Shown: positions 17,108-26,314, counted from the stretch's first letter. The stretch is 64,000 nt of DNA from Sphingobium sp. C100 (GCF_000508185.1 NZ_AYOY01000068.1:1-64000), one strand, 5' to 3'. Notes: a model not told the origin generated them from the sequence alone. A program made the numbers and translations.

Positions 17108-18436
17108 TCAGGCCGCGCGAATGGCGGCGATGAAGCCGCCCGCGCGCGCTTCCAGCCGGTGCGCCTCCTCGGCCAGCCGCCCCGCCACGTCGCGCATCAT
17201 GCGCGCATCCTGCGCACGGCCAGAGGCATTGTCGCTGATCTGCCGGGCGCCGTTGCGGATATGGTCGCTGGACGTTCCCGCCTCGGCCACGCTTTCGGCA
17301 ATGGTCCGGCTGAACGCGCCGTGCCGCGCGACGGCATCGAACACCGCCGCCGACAACCGGTCGGCGCGCATCATCGTCGCATCCATATGCGCGTAGCCGG
17401 CCGCCACCTCGCCGATCGCCACGCGGATATGATCGATCCGCCCTGCAATTTCAGCCGCCGCACCGCGGGTCTGGGTCGCAAGCGACTGGACCTCGCGCGC
17501 CACCACGGCAAAGCCTTCGCCCGCCGCCCCTGCCCGCGCCGCCTCGATACTGGCGTTGAGCGCCAACATGCTGGTCGCGCGCGCGATCGTGTCGATCAGG
17601 GCGACGACCGCACCGACGCTATCCGCTTCACGGGCAAGCGCTTCGCTTTGCGCCGCGCCCGACCGGCTGCGCGCCGCGGCCTCGCGAATCGCTTCGCCCG
17701 CATCGCCCGCCTCAATCTCCATCGTGGTGAAAAGCTGCCCCAACTCCAACCCGCCCGCCGCGACGCCGGTCAGGCGATCGGCGGTCTGGGTCGCGGCCAC
17801 CGCCATCGCCGCCGCATCAGCGCCGTCGAGCGACGCCCGTTCGGTCGCTTCGCCAGCCAGCGTCGCCAGTTGGTCCGCCATCGCCACCAGATCGGTGATC
17901 AGCCGTTCGACATCGCGGCGGAAGCCGGCGCTTTCCTGCGTGATCTTCTCCACCCGCTCCGCCCGGGCGAGCGCCACGCGGGCGTCGCGCTCGGCCGTCA
18001 TGCGCAGCAATAGCGGTCCGCCCAGCACACCGGCATAGACGCCTCCATCCGTGACGATCAGCCCCTCGCACCCCGCCCCCTGCGCGGCATAGAGATCGAC
18101 CAGCGCCTCGATCGCCGTGGTCCGCTCCGCACTGGCGCAGGGCCGCACATGATCGTCCAGGCGTCCGCCAAAACTCGGATTGCGCAGCAACGCATGGCCG
18201 AAGGGATTGAACAGGATGCGGCGCATGTCCCGCTCATAGATGGCGCCGACCGGCCGCCCGGCTGCATCGAGCACCGGCAACAGCCGCAGGGCCGAATCAT
18301 GCTGGAAGCAATCGACCGCTTCGCTGAGCGGCCGGCCCAGACGAATGGCCGGCGCGCTGTTCGCCAGATGCAGGTCGACAGGCGCCGGCGACAGGGGCGA
18401 GGATGGCGGGGCGAAGGGCAGCACGGCGGCAGTCAT
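17108..18436 (-). CDS. Soluble methyl-accepting chemotaxis protein with CBS-like input
   Basis: A 442-residue protein with no membrane helix. The first 150 residues look like a pair of CBS-type modules ([19 protein letters not shown] and [16 protein letters not shown]). The rest is the long helical signalling domain with the highly conserved tip [20 protein letters not shown] and [10 protein letters not shown], which binds CheW and CheA. It is therefore a cytoplasmic receptor, perhaps sensing a nucleotide or a metabolite through the CBS pair. No clear CheR/CheB pentapeptide tail is seen. The neighbours are not chemotaxis genes. The start ATG is at 18434-18436. Confidence 0.83.
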   Translation of the reverse strand: MTAAVLPFAPPSSPLSPAPVDLHLANSAPAIRLGRPLSEAVDCFQHDSALRLLPVLDAAGRPVGAIYERDMRRILFNPFGHALLRNPSFGGRLDDHVRPCASAERTTAIEALVDLYAAQGAGCEGLIVTDGGVYAGVLGGPLLLRMTAERDARVALARAERVEKITQESAGFRRDVERLITDLVAMADQLATLAGEATERASLDGADAAAMAVAATQTADRLTGVAAGGLELGQLFTTMEIEAGDAGEAIREAAARSRSGAAQSEALAREADSVGAVVALIDTIARATSMLALNASIEAARAGAAGEGFAVVAREVQSLATQTRGAAAEIAGRIDHIRVAIGEVAAGYAHMDATMMRADRLSAAVFDAVARHGAFSRTIAESVAEAGTSSDHIRNGARQISDNASGRAQDARMMRDVAGRLAEEAHRLEARAGGFIAAIRAA

Positions 18437-18513
18437 GTCCCCTCGTTAGGGCGCAATGGTAAACGCCGGGTTAGACGCAGATGACACTTATATGACAAAC
18501 GCTTGTTTTTGCG

Positions 18514-19308
18514 TCATTTCCCGGCAGCGATCGGCTTATAGTTAAAGGCATCTCGCGCCAATTTCACGACATCGGGGTCCGCCGCTGGAAAATCCAGCGG
18601 CACCAGCTTTTCCAGGCGATCGGCAACATAGGTGAGCGCCGCGATCCGCCCGGCCTTGCGATTATTATTATCGATCACCTGCCAGGGCGCCTGTTTCGTG
18701 TCCGTTTCCTTGAACATGTCGTGCATCGCATCGAGATAATCCGCCCGCCGCGCCCGGTTGCGATAATCATCCGCGCCGGTCTTCCACCGCTTCCACGGCG
18801 TGTCGAGCCGCTGGGCGAGTTGTTCGTCCTGCGTCTGCTGGGTGATGTGGACGAACAGCTTGACCATATTGGTGCCTGCGTCGATCTGCTGCCGCTCGAA
18901 AGCGTTGATCTCGTCATAGGCGCGCTTCCAGTCCGCCTTGGCGCAAAAGCCCTCGACCCGTTCCACCAGCACCCGGCCATACCAGCTGCGGTCGAAGATC
19001 GCGATATTGTGGCCGGCCGGCAATTTCGTCCAGAACCGCCAGAGATAATGATGGTCCCGCTCCTCCTGGCTGGGTGCGGCGATGGGATGGACCTGATAAT
19101 AGCGCGGGTCCCAATCGGCGGTCATCCGTTTGATGATGCCGCCCTTGCCCGCCGCGTCCCATCCTTCCAGCAGAATGACGCTGCGGCGATTATGGACGAT
19201 ATGCGCGACCTGGATCTTGGCCAGCCGTTCCTGGAGGGCGGCAAGATCGGCGTCATAATCGCCCTTATATTTCGCGCCGGTTTCGTAGTCGGATAGGTTT
19301 ATGGTCAT
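18514..19308 (-). CDS. ppk2: Polyphosphate kinase 2 family protein
   Basis: A 264-residue single-domain PPK2. Walker A is GWDAAGKG (residues 49-56) in the family context LLEGWDAAGKGG. Walker B and the lid region appear as IFDRSWYGRVLVERVEG, and the family's YRNRARRADYLDAMHDM is present. PPK2 enzymes use polyphosphate to phosphorylate nucleoside mono- or diphosphates; whether AMP, ADP or GDP is preferred cannot be read with certainty here. An exopolyphosphatase gene lies at 55 kb but is not linked. It is followed on the same strand by the chemoreceptor. Confidence 0.93.
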   Translation of the reverse strand: MTINLSDYETGAKYKGDYDADLAALQERLAKIQVAHIVHNRRSVILLEGWDAAGKGGIIKRMTADWDPRYYQVHPIAAPSQEERDHHYLWRFWTKLPAGHNIAIFDRSWYGRVLVERVEGFCAKADWKRAYDEINAFERQQIDAGTNMVKLFVHITQQTQDEQLAQRLDTPWKRWKTGADDYRNRARRADYLDAMHDMFKETDTKQAPWQVIDNNNRKAGRIAALTYVADRLEKLVPLDFPAADPDVVKLARDAFNYKPIAAGK

Positions 19309-19315
19309 TCCACTT

Positions 19316-19392
19316 CCGTTCGGTTCGAGCGTGTCGAGACCATTCTCGATACGCCTTCTGAGCTTTGCTCGAAAGCTATTCGAACCGAACGG
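19316..19392. repeat. Long palindromic REP-like element
   Basis: CCGTTCGGTTCGA (19316-19328) and its perfect reverse complement TCGAACCGAACGG (19380-19392) flank a 51-bp core that contains its own dyad TCGAGA-CCAT-TCTCGA. It fills the gap between ppk2 and aspS. The form fits an extragenic palindromic repeat and it could also act as an aspS transcript terminator. Copy number in the genome cannot be judged here. Confidence 0.5.
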
Positions 19393-19410
19393 GGGTGAGA
19401 AGGAGGAAGG

Positions 19411-21195
19411 TCAAGCCTTGGCTTGCGGCTCCACGACCCGGACATGCAGTTCGCGCAACTGCTTGAACTCGGCCGCGCTGGGCGCGCCCATCAGCAAGTC
19501 CTCGGCACGCTGGTTCATCGGGAAGAGCGTGATTTCCCGCAGATTCTGCGCGCCGCATAGCAGCATCACGATGCGATCGACGCCGGCCGCCATGCCGCCA
19601 TGGGGCGGCGCGCCATATTGGAACGCGCGATAGAGGCCGCCGAACCGCTCCTCGACATCCGCCTGGCTCAGGCCGACCAGTTCGAACGCCTTGACCATCA
19701 ATTCCGGCGACTGGTTACGGATCGAGCCCGACGCGATCTCATAGCCGTTGCAGACCATGTCATATTGATAGGCGTTGATCGTCAGCGGGTCTTGATTGTT
19801 CAGCGCGTCCAACCCGCCCTGGGGCATGGAAAAAGGATTATGCGCGAAATCGACCGACTTGGTATCCTCGTCATATTCGTAGAATGGGAAGTCGACGATC
19901 CAGCACAGGTCGAACCGGTCCTTGTCGATCAGGTCGAGCGTCTCGCCCACGCGGATACGGGCCAGACCGGCGAGCTTTGCCGCCTGGCTTTCCTTGCCCG
20001 CCGCGAAGAACACGCCGTCATTGGCGCCCAGGCCCAACGCCGCGATCAACTTCGCCGTCGCTTCCTCGCCATGGTTTTTGGCGATCGGACCGCCGGGCAC
20101 GCCATCCTTGATATTGATATAGCCAAGGCCCGAATAGCCTTCGCCCCGCGCCCAATTGTTCATCTCGTCGAAGAATTTGCGGCTGCCCGCGCCCGCGCCA
20201 GGCGCCGGGATCGCGCGGATCACATTGCCGCTCTCCACCAGCGAGGCGAAGATGCCGAAACCGCTGCCATGGAAATGTTCGGTCACATCGACAATCTCGA
20301 TCGGATTGCGCAGGTCCGGCTTGTCGCTGCCATATTTCAGCATCGCCTCGGCGTGCGGGATGCGCGGGAAGCTGCCTGCCGGGGTCACCGGCTTGCCGTC
20401 GGCGAACGCCTCGAACACTTGCGCGATGACCGGCTCCATCGTGTTCCACACATCTTCCTGCGTGACGAAGCTCATTTCGAGGTCGAGCTGGTAGAATTCA
20501 CCGGGCAGCCGGTCGGCGCGCGGGTCTTCGTCGCGGAAGCAGGGGGCGATCTGGAAATAACGGTCGAAGCCCGCGACCATCAGCAATTGCTTATATTGCT
20601 GCGGCGCCTGCGGCAGGGCGTAGAATTTGCCGGGATGGATGCGGCTGGGCACCAGGAAGTCGCGCGCGCCTTCGGGCGAGGACGCGGTCAGGATCGGGGT
20701 CGAATATTCGGTGAAGCCCGCCCCTTCCATGCGGCGGCGCATGTCGGAGATGATCTTGGTGCGCTTGACGATATTGCCATGCAGAGTCTCGCGCCGCAGG
20801 TCGAGGAAACGGTAGCGCAGGCGAATATCCTCGGGATAATCCTGTTCCCCCGCGACCGGCAGCGGCAGGTCGGCGGCGGCGGAGAGCAACAGCGCGTCCA
20901 GCGCGCGAATCTCGATCTCGCCGGTCGGCAGGTTCGGGTTCACCGCTTCGGCCGCGCGGGCGACGACCTGGCCCGTTATCGTCACGACGCTTTCGGCGCG
21001 CAGCCCCTCGATCACCTGGAACACCGGCCCGTCGACCTCGGTCACGATCTGGACCATGCCATAATGGTCGCGCAGGTCGATGAAGACCAGGTCGCCATGG
21101 TCGCGCTTGCGATGCACCCAGCCGGACACGCGGACCTCATTGCCGACATCGGCGATGGTCAGGGCGCCGCAAGTATGGGTGCGATAGGCGTGCAT
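19411..21195 (-). CDS. aspS: Aspartate--tRNA ligase
   Basis: A 594-residue class II synthetase of bacterial type: N-terminal OB-fold anticodon domain ([19 protein letters not shown]), the catalytic core with motif 2 [16 protein letters not shown], the bacterial GAD insertion, and motif 3 [14 protein letters not shown] near the C-terminus. It charges tRNA-Asp with aspartate. Bacteria that lack asparaginyl-tRNA synthetase use a non-discriminating form together with GatCAB; which form this is cannot be decided here. The gene is full length. It is divergent from rnd, with 128 bp between the starts. Confidence 0.97.
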   Translation of the reverse strand: MHAYRTHTCGALTIADVGNEVRVSGWVHRKRDHGDLVFIDLRDHYGMVQIVTEVDGPVFQVIEGLRAESVVTITGQVVARAAEAVNPNLPTGEIEIRALDALLLSAAADLPLPVAGEQDYPEDIRLRYRFLDLRRETLHGNIVKRTKIISDMRRRMEGAGFTEYSTPILTASSPEGARDFLVPSRIHPGKFYALPQAPQQYKQLLMVAGFDRYFQIAPCFRDEDPRADRLPGEFYQLDLEMSFVTQEDVWNTMEPVIAQVFEAFADGKPVTPAGSFPRIPHAEAMLKYGSDKPDLRNPIEIVDVTEHFHGSGFGIFASLVESGNVIRAIPAPGAGAGSRKFFDEMNNWARGEGYSGLGYINIKDGVPGGPIAKNHGEEATAKLIAALGLGANDGVFFAAGKESQAAKLAGLARIRVGETLDLIDKDRFDLCWIVDFPFYEYDEDTKSVDFAHNPFSMPQGGLDALNNQDPLTINAYQYDMVCNGYEIASGSIRNQSPELMVKAFELVGLSQADVEERFGGLYRAFQYGAPPHGGMAAGVDRIVMLLCGAQNLREITLFPMNQRAEDLLMGAPSAAEFKQLRELHVRVVEPQAKA

Positions 21196-21323
21196 GGCGT
21201 TTTGATCTTTCAGATTCGTTTTACGGAAATGACAAATTGTTGCGGCCCGGCTATGGGCTTGCCTTGTCGACTATCGACCAGCCCGCCGGACGCGGGCCAG
21301 CCCATAATAAGATCGAAGACCAT

Positions 21324-22490
21324 ATGCAAATTCATCCGCTGATTACCGACAGCAAGACCCTGGCCGATTTCTGCGCCCGCATCGCGAAATCCCCCTATAT
21401 CGCCATCGACACCGAATTCATGCGGGAAAACAGCTATTGGCCCGAACTCTGCCTGGTGCAGGTGGCCGACCCTCATGAAGCCGCCGCGATCGACCCCAAG
21501 GCGTCGGGCATCGACCTGACCCCGCTGCTCGACCTGATGGTCGACAATGAAGACGTGCTCAAGGTCTTCCATGCCGGCGGCCAGGACATAGAGATTGTCC
21601 ATAATTTGACCGGCAAGACGCCGCATCCGATGTTCGACACCCAGATCGCGGCGATGGCATTGGGGCTGGGCGAGCAGATCGGCTATGGCAATCTGGTCGA
21701 CGCCTGGATGGGCGTGCAGCTCGACAAGGGCGCGCGCTTCACCGACTGGGCGCGCCGCCCGCTCGACAAGCGACAGATCGACTATGCGATCGGCGACGTC
21801 ACCTATCTGATCCAGATTTTCCCCAAGATGCTGGAGGATCTGCGCAAGACCGGACGCGGCGACTGGCTCGACCAGGAAATGGAGCGGATCAGCGATCCTT
21901 CCAACTATGAAAATGACCCGCAACAGGCCTGGAAGCGCGTCCGCATCGCCAGCCGCAAGGCCGATGTGCTGGGCCGGCTCAAGGCGCTGGCCGCCTGGCG
22001 CGAGATCGAGGCGCAGGACAAGAATCTGCCGCGCGGCCGCATCGTCAAGGATGAGACGCTGGCCGACATCGCCAGCCACCCGCCGCGCAGCCAGGAAGAT
22101 CTGGGCAAGGTGCGTGGCCTGTCCGCCACCTGGCGCACCAACGACATCGGCGCGCGGCTGATGAATGCGATCAAGGCGGCCGAGCCGCTCGATCGCGATG
22201 AAATGCCCGAGCGCGATCCCAAGCGCCCCGGCCTGGGCAAGGATGGCGCGCTGGTCGCCGACCTGCTCAAGCTGCTGCTCAAGATCCGCTCGCGCGACAT
22301 CGACGTGGCGGCGCGGCTGATCGCGCGCACCGATGACATCGACGCGCTGGCGGCCGGCGTGCGCGAAGGGCTGTCGATCCTGGAGGGCTGGCGCTATGAA
22401 CAATTCGGCCGCGATGCGGTCGATCTGGTCGAAGGACGCCTGGCCTTCGCCGTCAAGGGCGGCCGGCTGAAGATGACGCGGACGGAATAA
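21324..22490 (+). CDS. rnd: Ribonuclease D
   Basis: A 388-residue DEDDy exonuclease. Exo I is the DTEF motif at residues 29-32; Exo II lies in HAGGQDIEIV and Exo III in the Y..GDV region (IDYAIGDVTYLI). An HRDC domain follows, around LPRGRIVKDETLADIASHPP. RNase D trims 3' ends of tRNA precursors and other stable RNAs. The ATG at 21324 gives the standard N-terminus; the frame upstream is non-coding. It is the first gene of a possible plus-strand unit with the I78-type inhibitor gene 25 bp downstream. Confidence 0.95.
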   Translation: MQIHPLITDSKTLADFCARIAKSPYIAIDTEFMRENSYWPELCLVQVADPHEAAAIDPKASGIDLTPLLDLMVDNEDVLKVFHAGGQDIEIVHNLTGKTPHPMFDTQIAAMALGLGEQIGYGNLVDAWMGVQLDKGARFTDWARRPLDKRQIDYAIGDVTYLIQIFPKMLEDLRKTGRGDWLDQEMERISDPSNYENDPQQAWKRVRIASRKADVLGRLKALAAWREIEAQDKNLPRGRIVKDETLADIASHPPRSQEDLGKVRGLSATWRTNDIGARLMNAIKAAEPLDRDEMPERDPKRPGLGKDGALVADLLKLLLKIRSRDIDVAARLIARTDDIDALAAGVREGLSILEGWRYEQFGRDAVDLVEGRLAFAVKGGRLKMTRTE

Positions 22491-22515
22491 CGGTAGGAAC
22501 AAGGGAGAAAACCCG

Positions 22516-22827
22516 GTGCGGACAGCAGCTTTTGGCATGATGGCGGCGTTGGCCGCCCTTCCCCTCGCCGCTTGCGCGGGCGCGAACGGGCCAGGCCCCG
22601 CCACGCCGCCGCCCGCTGCCGGGGGACCGTGCAGCAATGACGGGCTCGATGCTTTCGTCGGGCGGAAGGCGAGCGCGGAGCTGGGCGCGCAACTGCTCCA
22701 GGCGTCGGGCGCGAAGACCCTGCGCTGGGGCGGCCCCGGCATGGCGATGACCATGGATTTCCGCCCCGACCGCCTGACCGTCAGTTATGACGAACAGATG
22801 GTCGTCACTGCGGCGCGCTGCGGCTGA
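22516..22827 (+). CDS. Lipoprotein of peptidase inhibitor I78 family
   Basis: A 103-residue protein with a lipoprotein leader ending LPLAAC. A Pro/Gly-rich spacer is followed by the I78 inhibitor fold: C-N..DAFVGR at the start, an R-P-D-R-L-T-V-like centre and the terminal ARCG cysteine that closes a disulfide loop. I78 proteins inhibit serine proteases, so a periplasmic protective role is plausible. It starts with GTG at 22516 after AGGGAG; an in-frame ATG at codon 8 is an alternative but would shorten the leader. Confidence 0.75.
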   Translation: MRTAAFGMMAALAALPLAACAGANGPGPATPPPAAGGPCSNDGLDAFVGRKASAELGAQLLQASGAKTLRWGGPGMAMTMDFRPDRLTVSYDEQMVVTAARCG

Positions 22828-22860
22828 GGCCGGGCCGTCGTCCATAGGAACGCCACCGTC

Positions 22861-23250
22861 ATGACCGCCGCCGCCGACCTTGCCATCCGCATGGCCCGCG
22901 CGACCTTCAACCGCGCACTGGCCGAGGGCGACCTCAAGGCCATCGAACCGCTGCTGGCGCGCGACGCGGTCCTCGTCACCGGGTCCGACAGCGCGGTGAT
23001 CGCCGGGCGCAAGGCGCAGTTGCTGGCGTGGAAGCGCGAATTCGCCTCGTCCGACCGGCTGGTCTACCGCCGCAGCCCCGACAGCGTCATCATCTCTCCG
23101 GTCGAACCGATCGCGCTGGAACATGGCGAATGGCAGGGCATCGCCGCAGATACCGGCCGGATGCTCGCGGCGGGACGCTACACCGCCAAATGGCGGGACA
23201 TCGGCGGCACCTGGATCATCGAGGCGGAACTTTACCTCACCCTCGCCTGA
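22861..23250 (+). CDS. SnoaL/DUF4440-like NTF2-fold protein
   Basis: A 129-residue protein with the alpha-helical start and cone-shaped beta sheet typical of the NTF2 superfamily: RATFNRALAEGDLKAIEPLL, then ARDAVLVTGSDSAVIAGR, and the closing strands GRYTAKWRDIGGTWIIEAE. The family includes enzymes, binding proteins and domains of no known activity. No clear catalytic pair stands out. It lies 33 bp after the inhibitor gene on the same strand, so the two may be co-transcribed. Confidence 0.7.
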   Translation: MTAAADLAIRMARATFNRALAEGDLKAIEPLLARDAVLVTGSDSAVIAGRKAQLLAWKREFASSDRLVYRRSPDSVIISPVEPIALEHGEWQGIAADTGRMLAAGRYTAKWRDIGGTWIIEAELYLTLA

Positions 23251-23267
23251 CCCCTCGCCTGAGCGCG

Positions 23268-23969
23268 CTACAGTTCCAGCCCGATCAGCGTCCCGCTGCC
23301 GATCCGGTCGATATGGCGCTTGCCGTCAATTTCCAGCCAGTCGGGCGTCACCTCCAGCCGTCGCCCGCGGATGGTCGTGCGCAGATGCTCCACGGCAATC
23401 CGGTTGCGCCCCACGATCCGCAGCACACACAGCCCATCGCCCCGCGCCGCCATCATCGAATAGCGGTCGCCCCGCAGCAGGAAGTGCCACCCCCCGTCGC
23501 TCGGCTTCCATTCATTACCGTCGATGATCTGCATCGCCTCGCCATCGGGGGTGCCCAACCGCACGCTGATCCGCGTCGCCCCATTGGTGCGACGCGGCGG
23601 CGCGAAGATCAGGATCGGCTCCCCGTCCAGCGTGAACGGGATAGGCGTGTCGCGCAGCAACCGCGCGCCCCCGACAATGAGTTGCGGCAACTCCGCCGAA
23701 AAGGGCAACCGGTCGCGCGCGAAATGACGCTGGCGCACCACCGGATTGGCATGAAAGCTGTGCACCTGGGTCGCGGTCAGCCGTCCTTCTTCCACCAGTC
23801 CATGGCAGGTCGGGCACAACAGGGTCGCCCCCGGCCCGTCGGGCAGCCCCAGATAGCGATAGATGGTCACGCCGCACCGCACGCAGGCAAAGCCGCAGGC
23901 GTGGCGGATATCCGCGCGCTGTTCGGCCGTCAGATCCGATAAGGACGGCATCACTCGCAAACCCACCAT
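23268..23969 (-). CDS. HNH-like zinc-ribbon protein, nuclease site apparently degenerate
   Basis: A 233-residue protein. The N-terminal 60 residues hold CGFACVRCG and LLCPTCHGL, the two CxxC pairs of an HNH-type zinc knuckle, with the final His of CPTCH. The first catalytic His, expected soon after the first CxxC pair, is not present; that region reads VTIYRYLGLPDG. About 150 residues of a beta-rich C-terminal domain with no recognised motif follow. It may bind nucleic acid without cutting. The start at 23967-23969 is uncertain; an in-frame ATG six codons later is possible. It converges on the NTF2-fold gene. Confidence 0.6.
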   Translation of the reverse strand: MVGLRVMPSLSDLTAEQRADIRHACGFACVRCGVTIYRYLGLPDGPGATLLCPTCHGLVEEGRLTATQVHSFHANPVVRQRHFARDRLPFSAELPQLIVGGARLLRDTPIPFTLDGEPILIFAPPRRTNGATRISVRLGTPDGEAMQIIDGNEWKPSDGGWHFLLRGDRYSMMAARGDGLCVLRIVGRNRIAVEHLRTTIRGRRLEVTPDWLEIDGKRHIDRIGSGTLIGLEL

Positions 23970-24116
23970 GGCGACACCCCTTAGCAGCCCCGTCCGCCCC
24001 TTTGCGAACAGGTGATCCTGACATGGCGTCCTCTTGCGATACGGGGCTCTGACGGCCCGATGGTCCCGCTATCGTTGAAATAAATGAGCCCAAGTCAAGG
24101 GGCTGGGCGAAATAGT

Positions 24117-24503
24117 CTATCTCTGCGGCAACAGATCGACGTCGCGCGCGGCCGCGATCGCGCGGATACGGTCGGGGCGCGGCATGTTCTTGATCGCGAT
24201 CTCGGCATAGTCGCCCGCGCTGAACAGTTCGATATGGCCGACACCGAAAATGCGCTGGCCCAGCGTCTGGGTGATGCGCACCGACCGGATGCTCGACAGC
24301 GCGATCTCGGTCCGCTGCCGCGACAGCAGCCCTCGCTCCATCATCACCTCGCGCTCGGACAACATCAGCCGCTCGCCCTTGCACCGCAGCCACCATATGC
24401 CGATCGCCAGGATACCGACGACCGACACCAGCAACAGGATGAACAGCAGAGGGTGCGCGCGGAACATCGCGGGATGCTCGTCATACAGCCAGGTTTCGCT
24501 CAT
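24117..24503 (-). CDS. Membrane protein with bacterial PH domain (DUF304 type)
   Basis: A 128-residue protein: a short N-terminal segment (MSETWLYDEHPAMFRAHP), two close hydrophobic stretches (about residues 18-40), then a bacterial pleckstrin-homology domain with the usual ERGLLSRQRTEIALSSIRSV and GVGHIELFSAG. Family members are inner-membrane proteins of mostly unknown role, sometimes in stress resistance. The ATG at 24501-24503 has GGGAGGC upstream; the longer open frame would add about 47 residues without a better start. It is divergent from the nuclease-like gene. Confidence 0.75.
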   Translation of the reverse strand: MSETWLYDEHPAMFRAHPLLFILLLVSVVGILAIGIWWLRCKGERLMLSEREVMMERGLLSRQRTEIALSSIRSVRITQTLGQRIFGVGHIELFSAGDYAEIAIKNMPRPDRIRAIAAARDVDLLPQR

Positions 24504-24633
24504 GCCGCCTCCCGCGTGTCTTGCTGGCCTTTGACCATTGTCGCCATCCGCCGTCAAGCGGTACGCGCCGGCGGTGGTTAACCGGAAATTTGCAAAAAGC
24601 TGACAGAATATGAGGTGAAGGTCGAGGTCGAGC

Positions 24634-25179
24634 ATGGCGCGCAATCTCTATGATGTGGGTGATCGCTGCCCGGAACGCACCGGCAGTTGGTTGAATGAGA
24701 AGGAGGAACGCCGCTCGCGCGTCATGCCGCTGGGCGGGCTGCTGCTCGCCCTGCTGGTGGGCGTCGTCGGGCTTTTGCTCCTTTCCCGCATCGTCCCGGC
24801 ATCAGGATCGAACCCCGCGGTCGCCGCTACGCGCATCGACCAGGACTTCGACGCCTGCGACGATCCGCAGGGCGCCGCCTGCGTCGTCGATGCCGACCAT
24901 TATGCCTGGCGCGGCCGGCTCTATCGCGTGGCCGACATGCGCGCGCCTAGCCTGTCCCGTCCCGCCTGCCCCGCCGAGGCCGCGGCCGCCGCGCGCGGTC
25001 GCGCGGCATTGCGGGCGATGATGAACGGCGGCGGCTTCGACGCCCTTCCCGACCCGTCCGGTCCCGACGCATCCGCCCGCCTGCTGATGCGCGACGGCGT
25101 GTCGTTGGGACAACTCATGGTCCTCAAGGGCCATGCCCGCCCCTGGTCGGACAAGCGGCCGGACTGGTGCGCGGGTTGA
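24634..25179 (+). CDS. Membrane-anchored SNase-like (thermonuclease-fold) protein
   Basis: A 181-residue protein with a cytoplasmic tip, one membrane helix (about residues 30-52) and a domain resembling staphylococcal nuclease relatives: VVDADHYAWRGRLYRVADMRAP, PACPAEAAAA and the terminal ARPWSDKRPDWC. Typical members read DGDT and IDAPE where this one has DADH and MRAP, so key metal and catalytic residues look altered and activity is doubtful. It may be a folded relic used for binding. The start ATG at 24634 follows a GAGG-rich stretch. Confidence 0.6.
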   Translation: MARNLYDVGDRCPERTGSWLNEKEERRSRVMPLGGLLLALLVGVVGLLLLSRIVPASGSNPAVAATRIDQDFDACDDPQGAACVVDADHYAWRGRLYRVADMRAPSLSRPACPAEAAAAARGRAALRAMMNGGGFDALPDPSGPDASARLLMRDGVSLGQLMVLKGHARPWSDKRPDWCAG

Positions 25180-25204
25180 ACTGCAAAAAACGCTGTCCTA
25201 CAAC

Positions 25205-25219
25205 TAACCATATAGGTTA
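25205..25219. promoter_or_regulatory. Perfect 15-bp dyad upstream of HTH-like gene
   Basis: TAACC-ATATA-GGTTA is an inverted repeat with 5-bp perfect arms, ending 11 bp before the next ATG. It could be an operator for the downstream putative DNA-binding protein or overlap its ribosome binding region. There is no experimental support. Confidence 0.35.
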
Positions 25220-25230
25220 TTGCGCGCGGC

Positions 25231-25761
25231 ATGACCCAGCGCTCCCTCATGCGCGCCAAGCCGCGCTCCTCGCTGCCGGCCTTCACGCCGGTGCCCCGTC
25301 GCTACCGCCATGACGGCTGGACGCCCGAACGCCAGCGCGCCTTCATTGAAGCGCTGGCCGACACCGGATCGGTGCGCGAAGCCGCCGCGCGCGTCGGCAT
25401 GGCGAACGAGGGCGCCTATCAGCTTCGCCGCGCCAAGGGCGCCGAGGGCTTCGCCAGCGCGTGGCTCGCCGCGCTGGATCATGGCGTCGCCCGACTGGAG
25501 GATGTGGCGCTCGATCGCGCGCTCAACGGCGTCGAAGTGCCGGTGTACAGCTATGGCAAGCTGGTCGGCACCCGCCGCGTCTACAATGATCGCCTCATCA
25601 TGTTCCTGCTGCGCAACCGTGCGGCCGACCGCTTCACGCCCCACCCCTCCACTTCGCCCAATGAAGAAGCGAAGGACAAAATCCAAGAACTCGAAGACAG
25701 ATTGGGGGCGGCGCACGCCTTGCTCGAAATCCGGCGCCGCCGCGCTTTGGCGGGGGACTGA
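25231..25761 (+). CDS. Putative helix-turn-helix protein, function unknown
   Basis: A 176-residue basic protein. Residues 30-65 (TPERQRAFIEALADTGSVRE, then AAARVGMANEGAYQLRR) look like a helix-turn-helix of the kind in terminase small subunits and some transposon or LysR-type regulators. The C-terminal 45 residues are charged and helical (DKIQELEDRLGAAHALLEIR), suggesting a short coiled coil for dimer formation. No phage genes are near, so a regulator is more likely than a terminase. I do not recognise a named family. Confidence 0.6.
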   Translation: MTQRSLMRAKPRSSLPAFTPVPRRYRHDGWTPERQRAFIEALADTGSVREAAARVGMANEGAYQLRRAKGAEGFASAWLAALDHGVARLEDVALDRALNGVEVPVYSYGKLVGTRRVYNDRLIMFLLRNRAADRFTPHPSTSPNEEAKDKIQELEDRLGAAHALLEIRRRRALAGD

Positions 25762-25828
25762 ACATCTAGCGCGCAAGCGCGCGGCTTTAACGACCCCAGG
25801 AAAGCGATGAGAGGTCCGCAAATGCGCT

Positions 25829-26314
25829 CTACCTCAGCCGCTCCCGCACCGCAGTCAGAACCTCGCCCGCCAGCCGCGCATAATCGGCGCAATCCCGCTG
25901 CATCGCCGCGCCGCTGGCCGCGTCGCGCCATTGCCCGAAACAATGGCGGTTCTGCGCCGCGCGCATCTGGCGCAGCCGGGCGCGGCCTTCGGCCGCCAAC
26001 CCCAATTGCGGCCCGGTGCGCCGCCACGCCTCGGCCGCGCTGAAGATGCGGCGACCCGGATGTATGCCGGGGTCACGGCCCGCGTGCGCACCCAGCCGGT
26101 CGATCCGCGCCGCCTCGACGATCAGGTCGGTCAGGAACAGGTCCAGTTCGCGCAGGCCGTTGCCGATCAGCTTGGCCGACATGACGCCGCGTCGCCGCGC
26201 CGCGCCATCGGGGCACAGCGCCAGCGACAGGCCGTTGGACAGGAAGGCGGCGGCGCGCTCGATGCGGGCGACCTGATCGGCGAGAGCCGTGCAGTGGTCG
26301 CCCGGCGGGGTCAG
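25829..26314 (-). CDS. Conserved-looking helical protein downstream of lepA, probable CTG start
   Basis: The frame is open from a TGA six bases before 26314 to the stop at 25829 and contains no ATG, GTG or TTG in its first 44 codons. The first good start, ATG at 26180-26182, would give 117 residues and drop a segment ([20 protein letters not shown]) that looks like genuine helical protein. A CTG at 26312-26314 overlaps the lepA TGA stop (CTGA) and would give 161 residues, beginning MTPPGDHC after initiation. The protein is Ala/Arg-rich and helical, with several Cys and no membrane span. I do not recognise a family. The CTG start is inference. Confidence 0.55.
   Translation of the reverse strand: MTPPGDHCTALADQVARIERAAAFLSNGLSLALCPDGAARRRGVMSAKLIGNGLRELDLFLTDLIVEAARIDRLGAHAGRDPGIHPGRRIFSAAEAWRRTGPQLGLAAEGRARLRQMRAAQNRHCFGQWRDAASGAAMQRDCADYARLAGEVLTAVRERLR

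Noticed and set aside
18457-18474. Possible CtrA site before the chemoreceptor gene (CTAA-N7-TTTA)
   Set aside because: One mismatch in each half-site; too weak without a matrix search or a second site.
25231-25761. Reading the HTH protein as a phage terminase small subunit
   Set aside because: The HTH pattern fits, but no terminase large subunit, portal or other phage gene is nearby.
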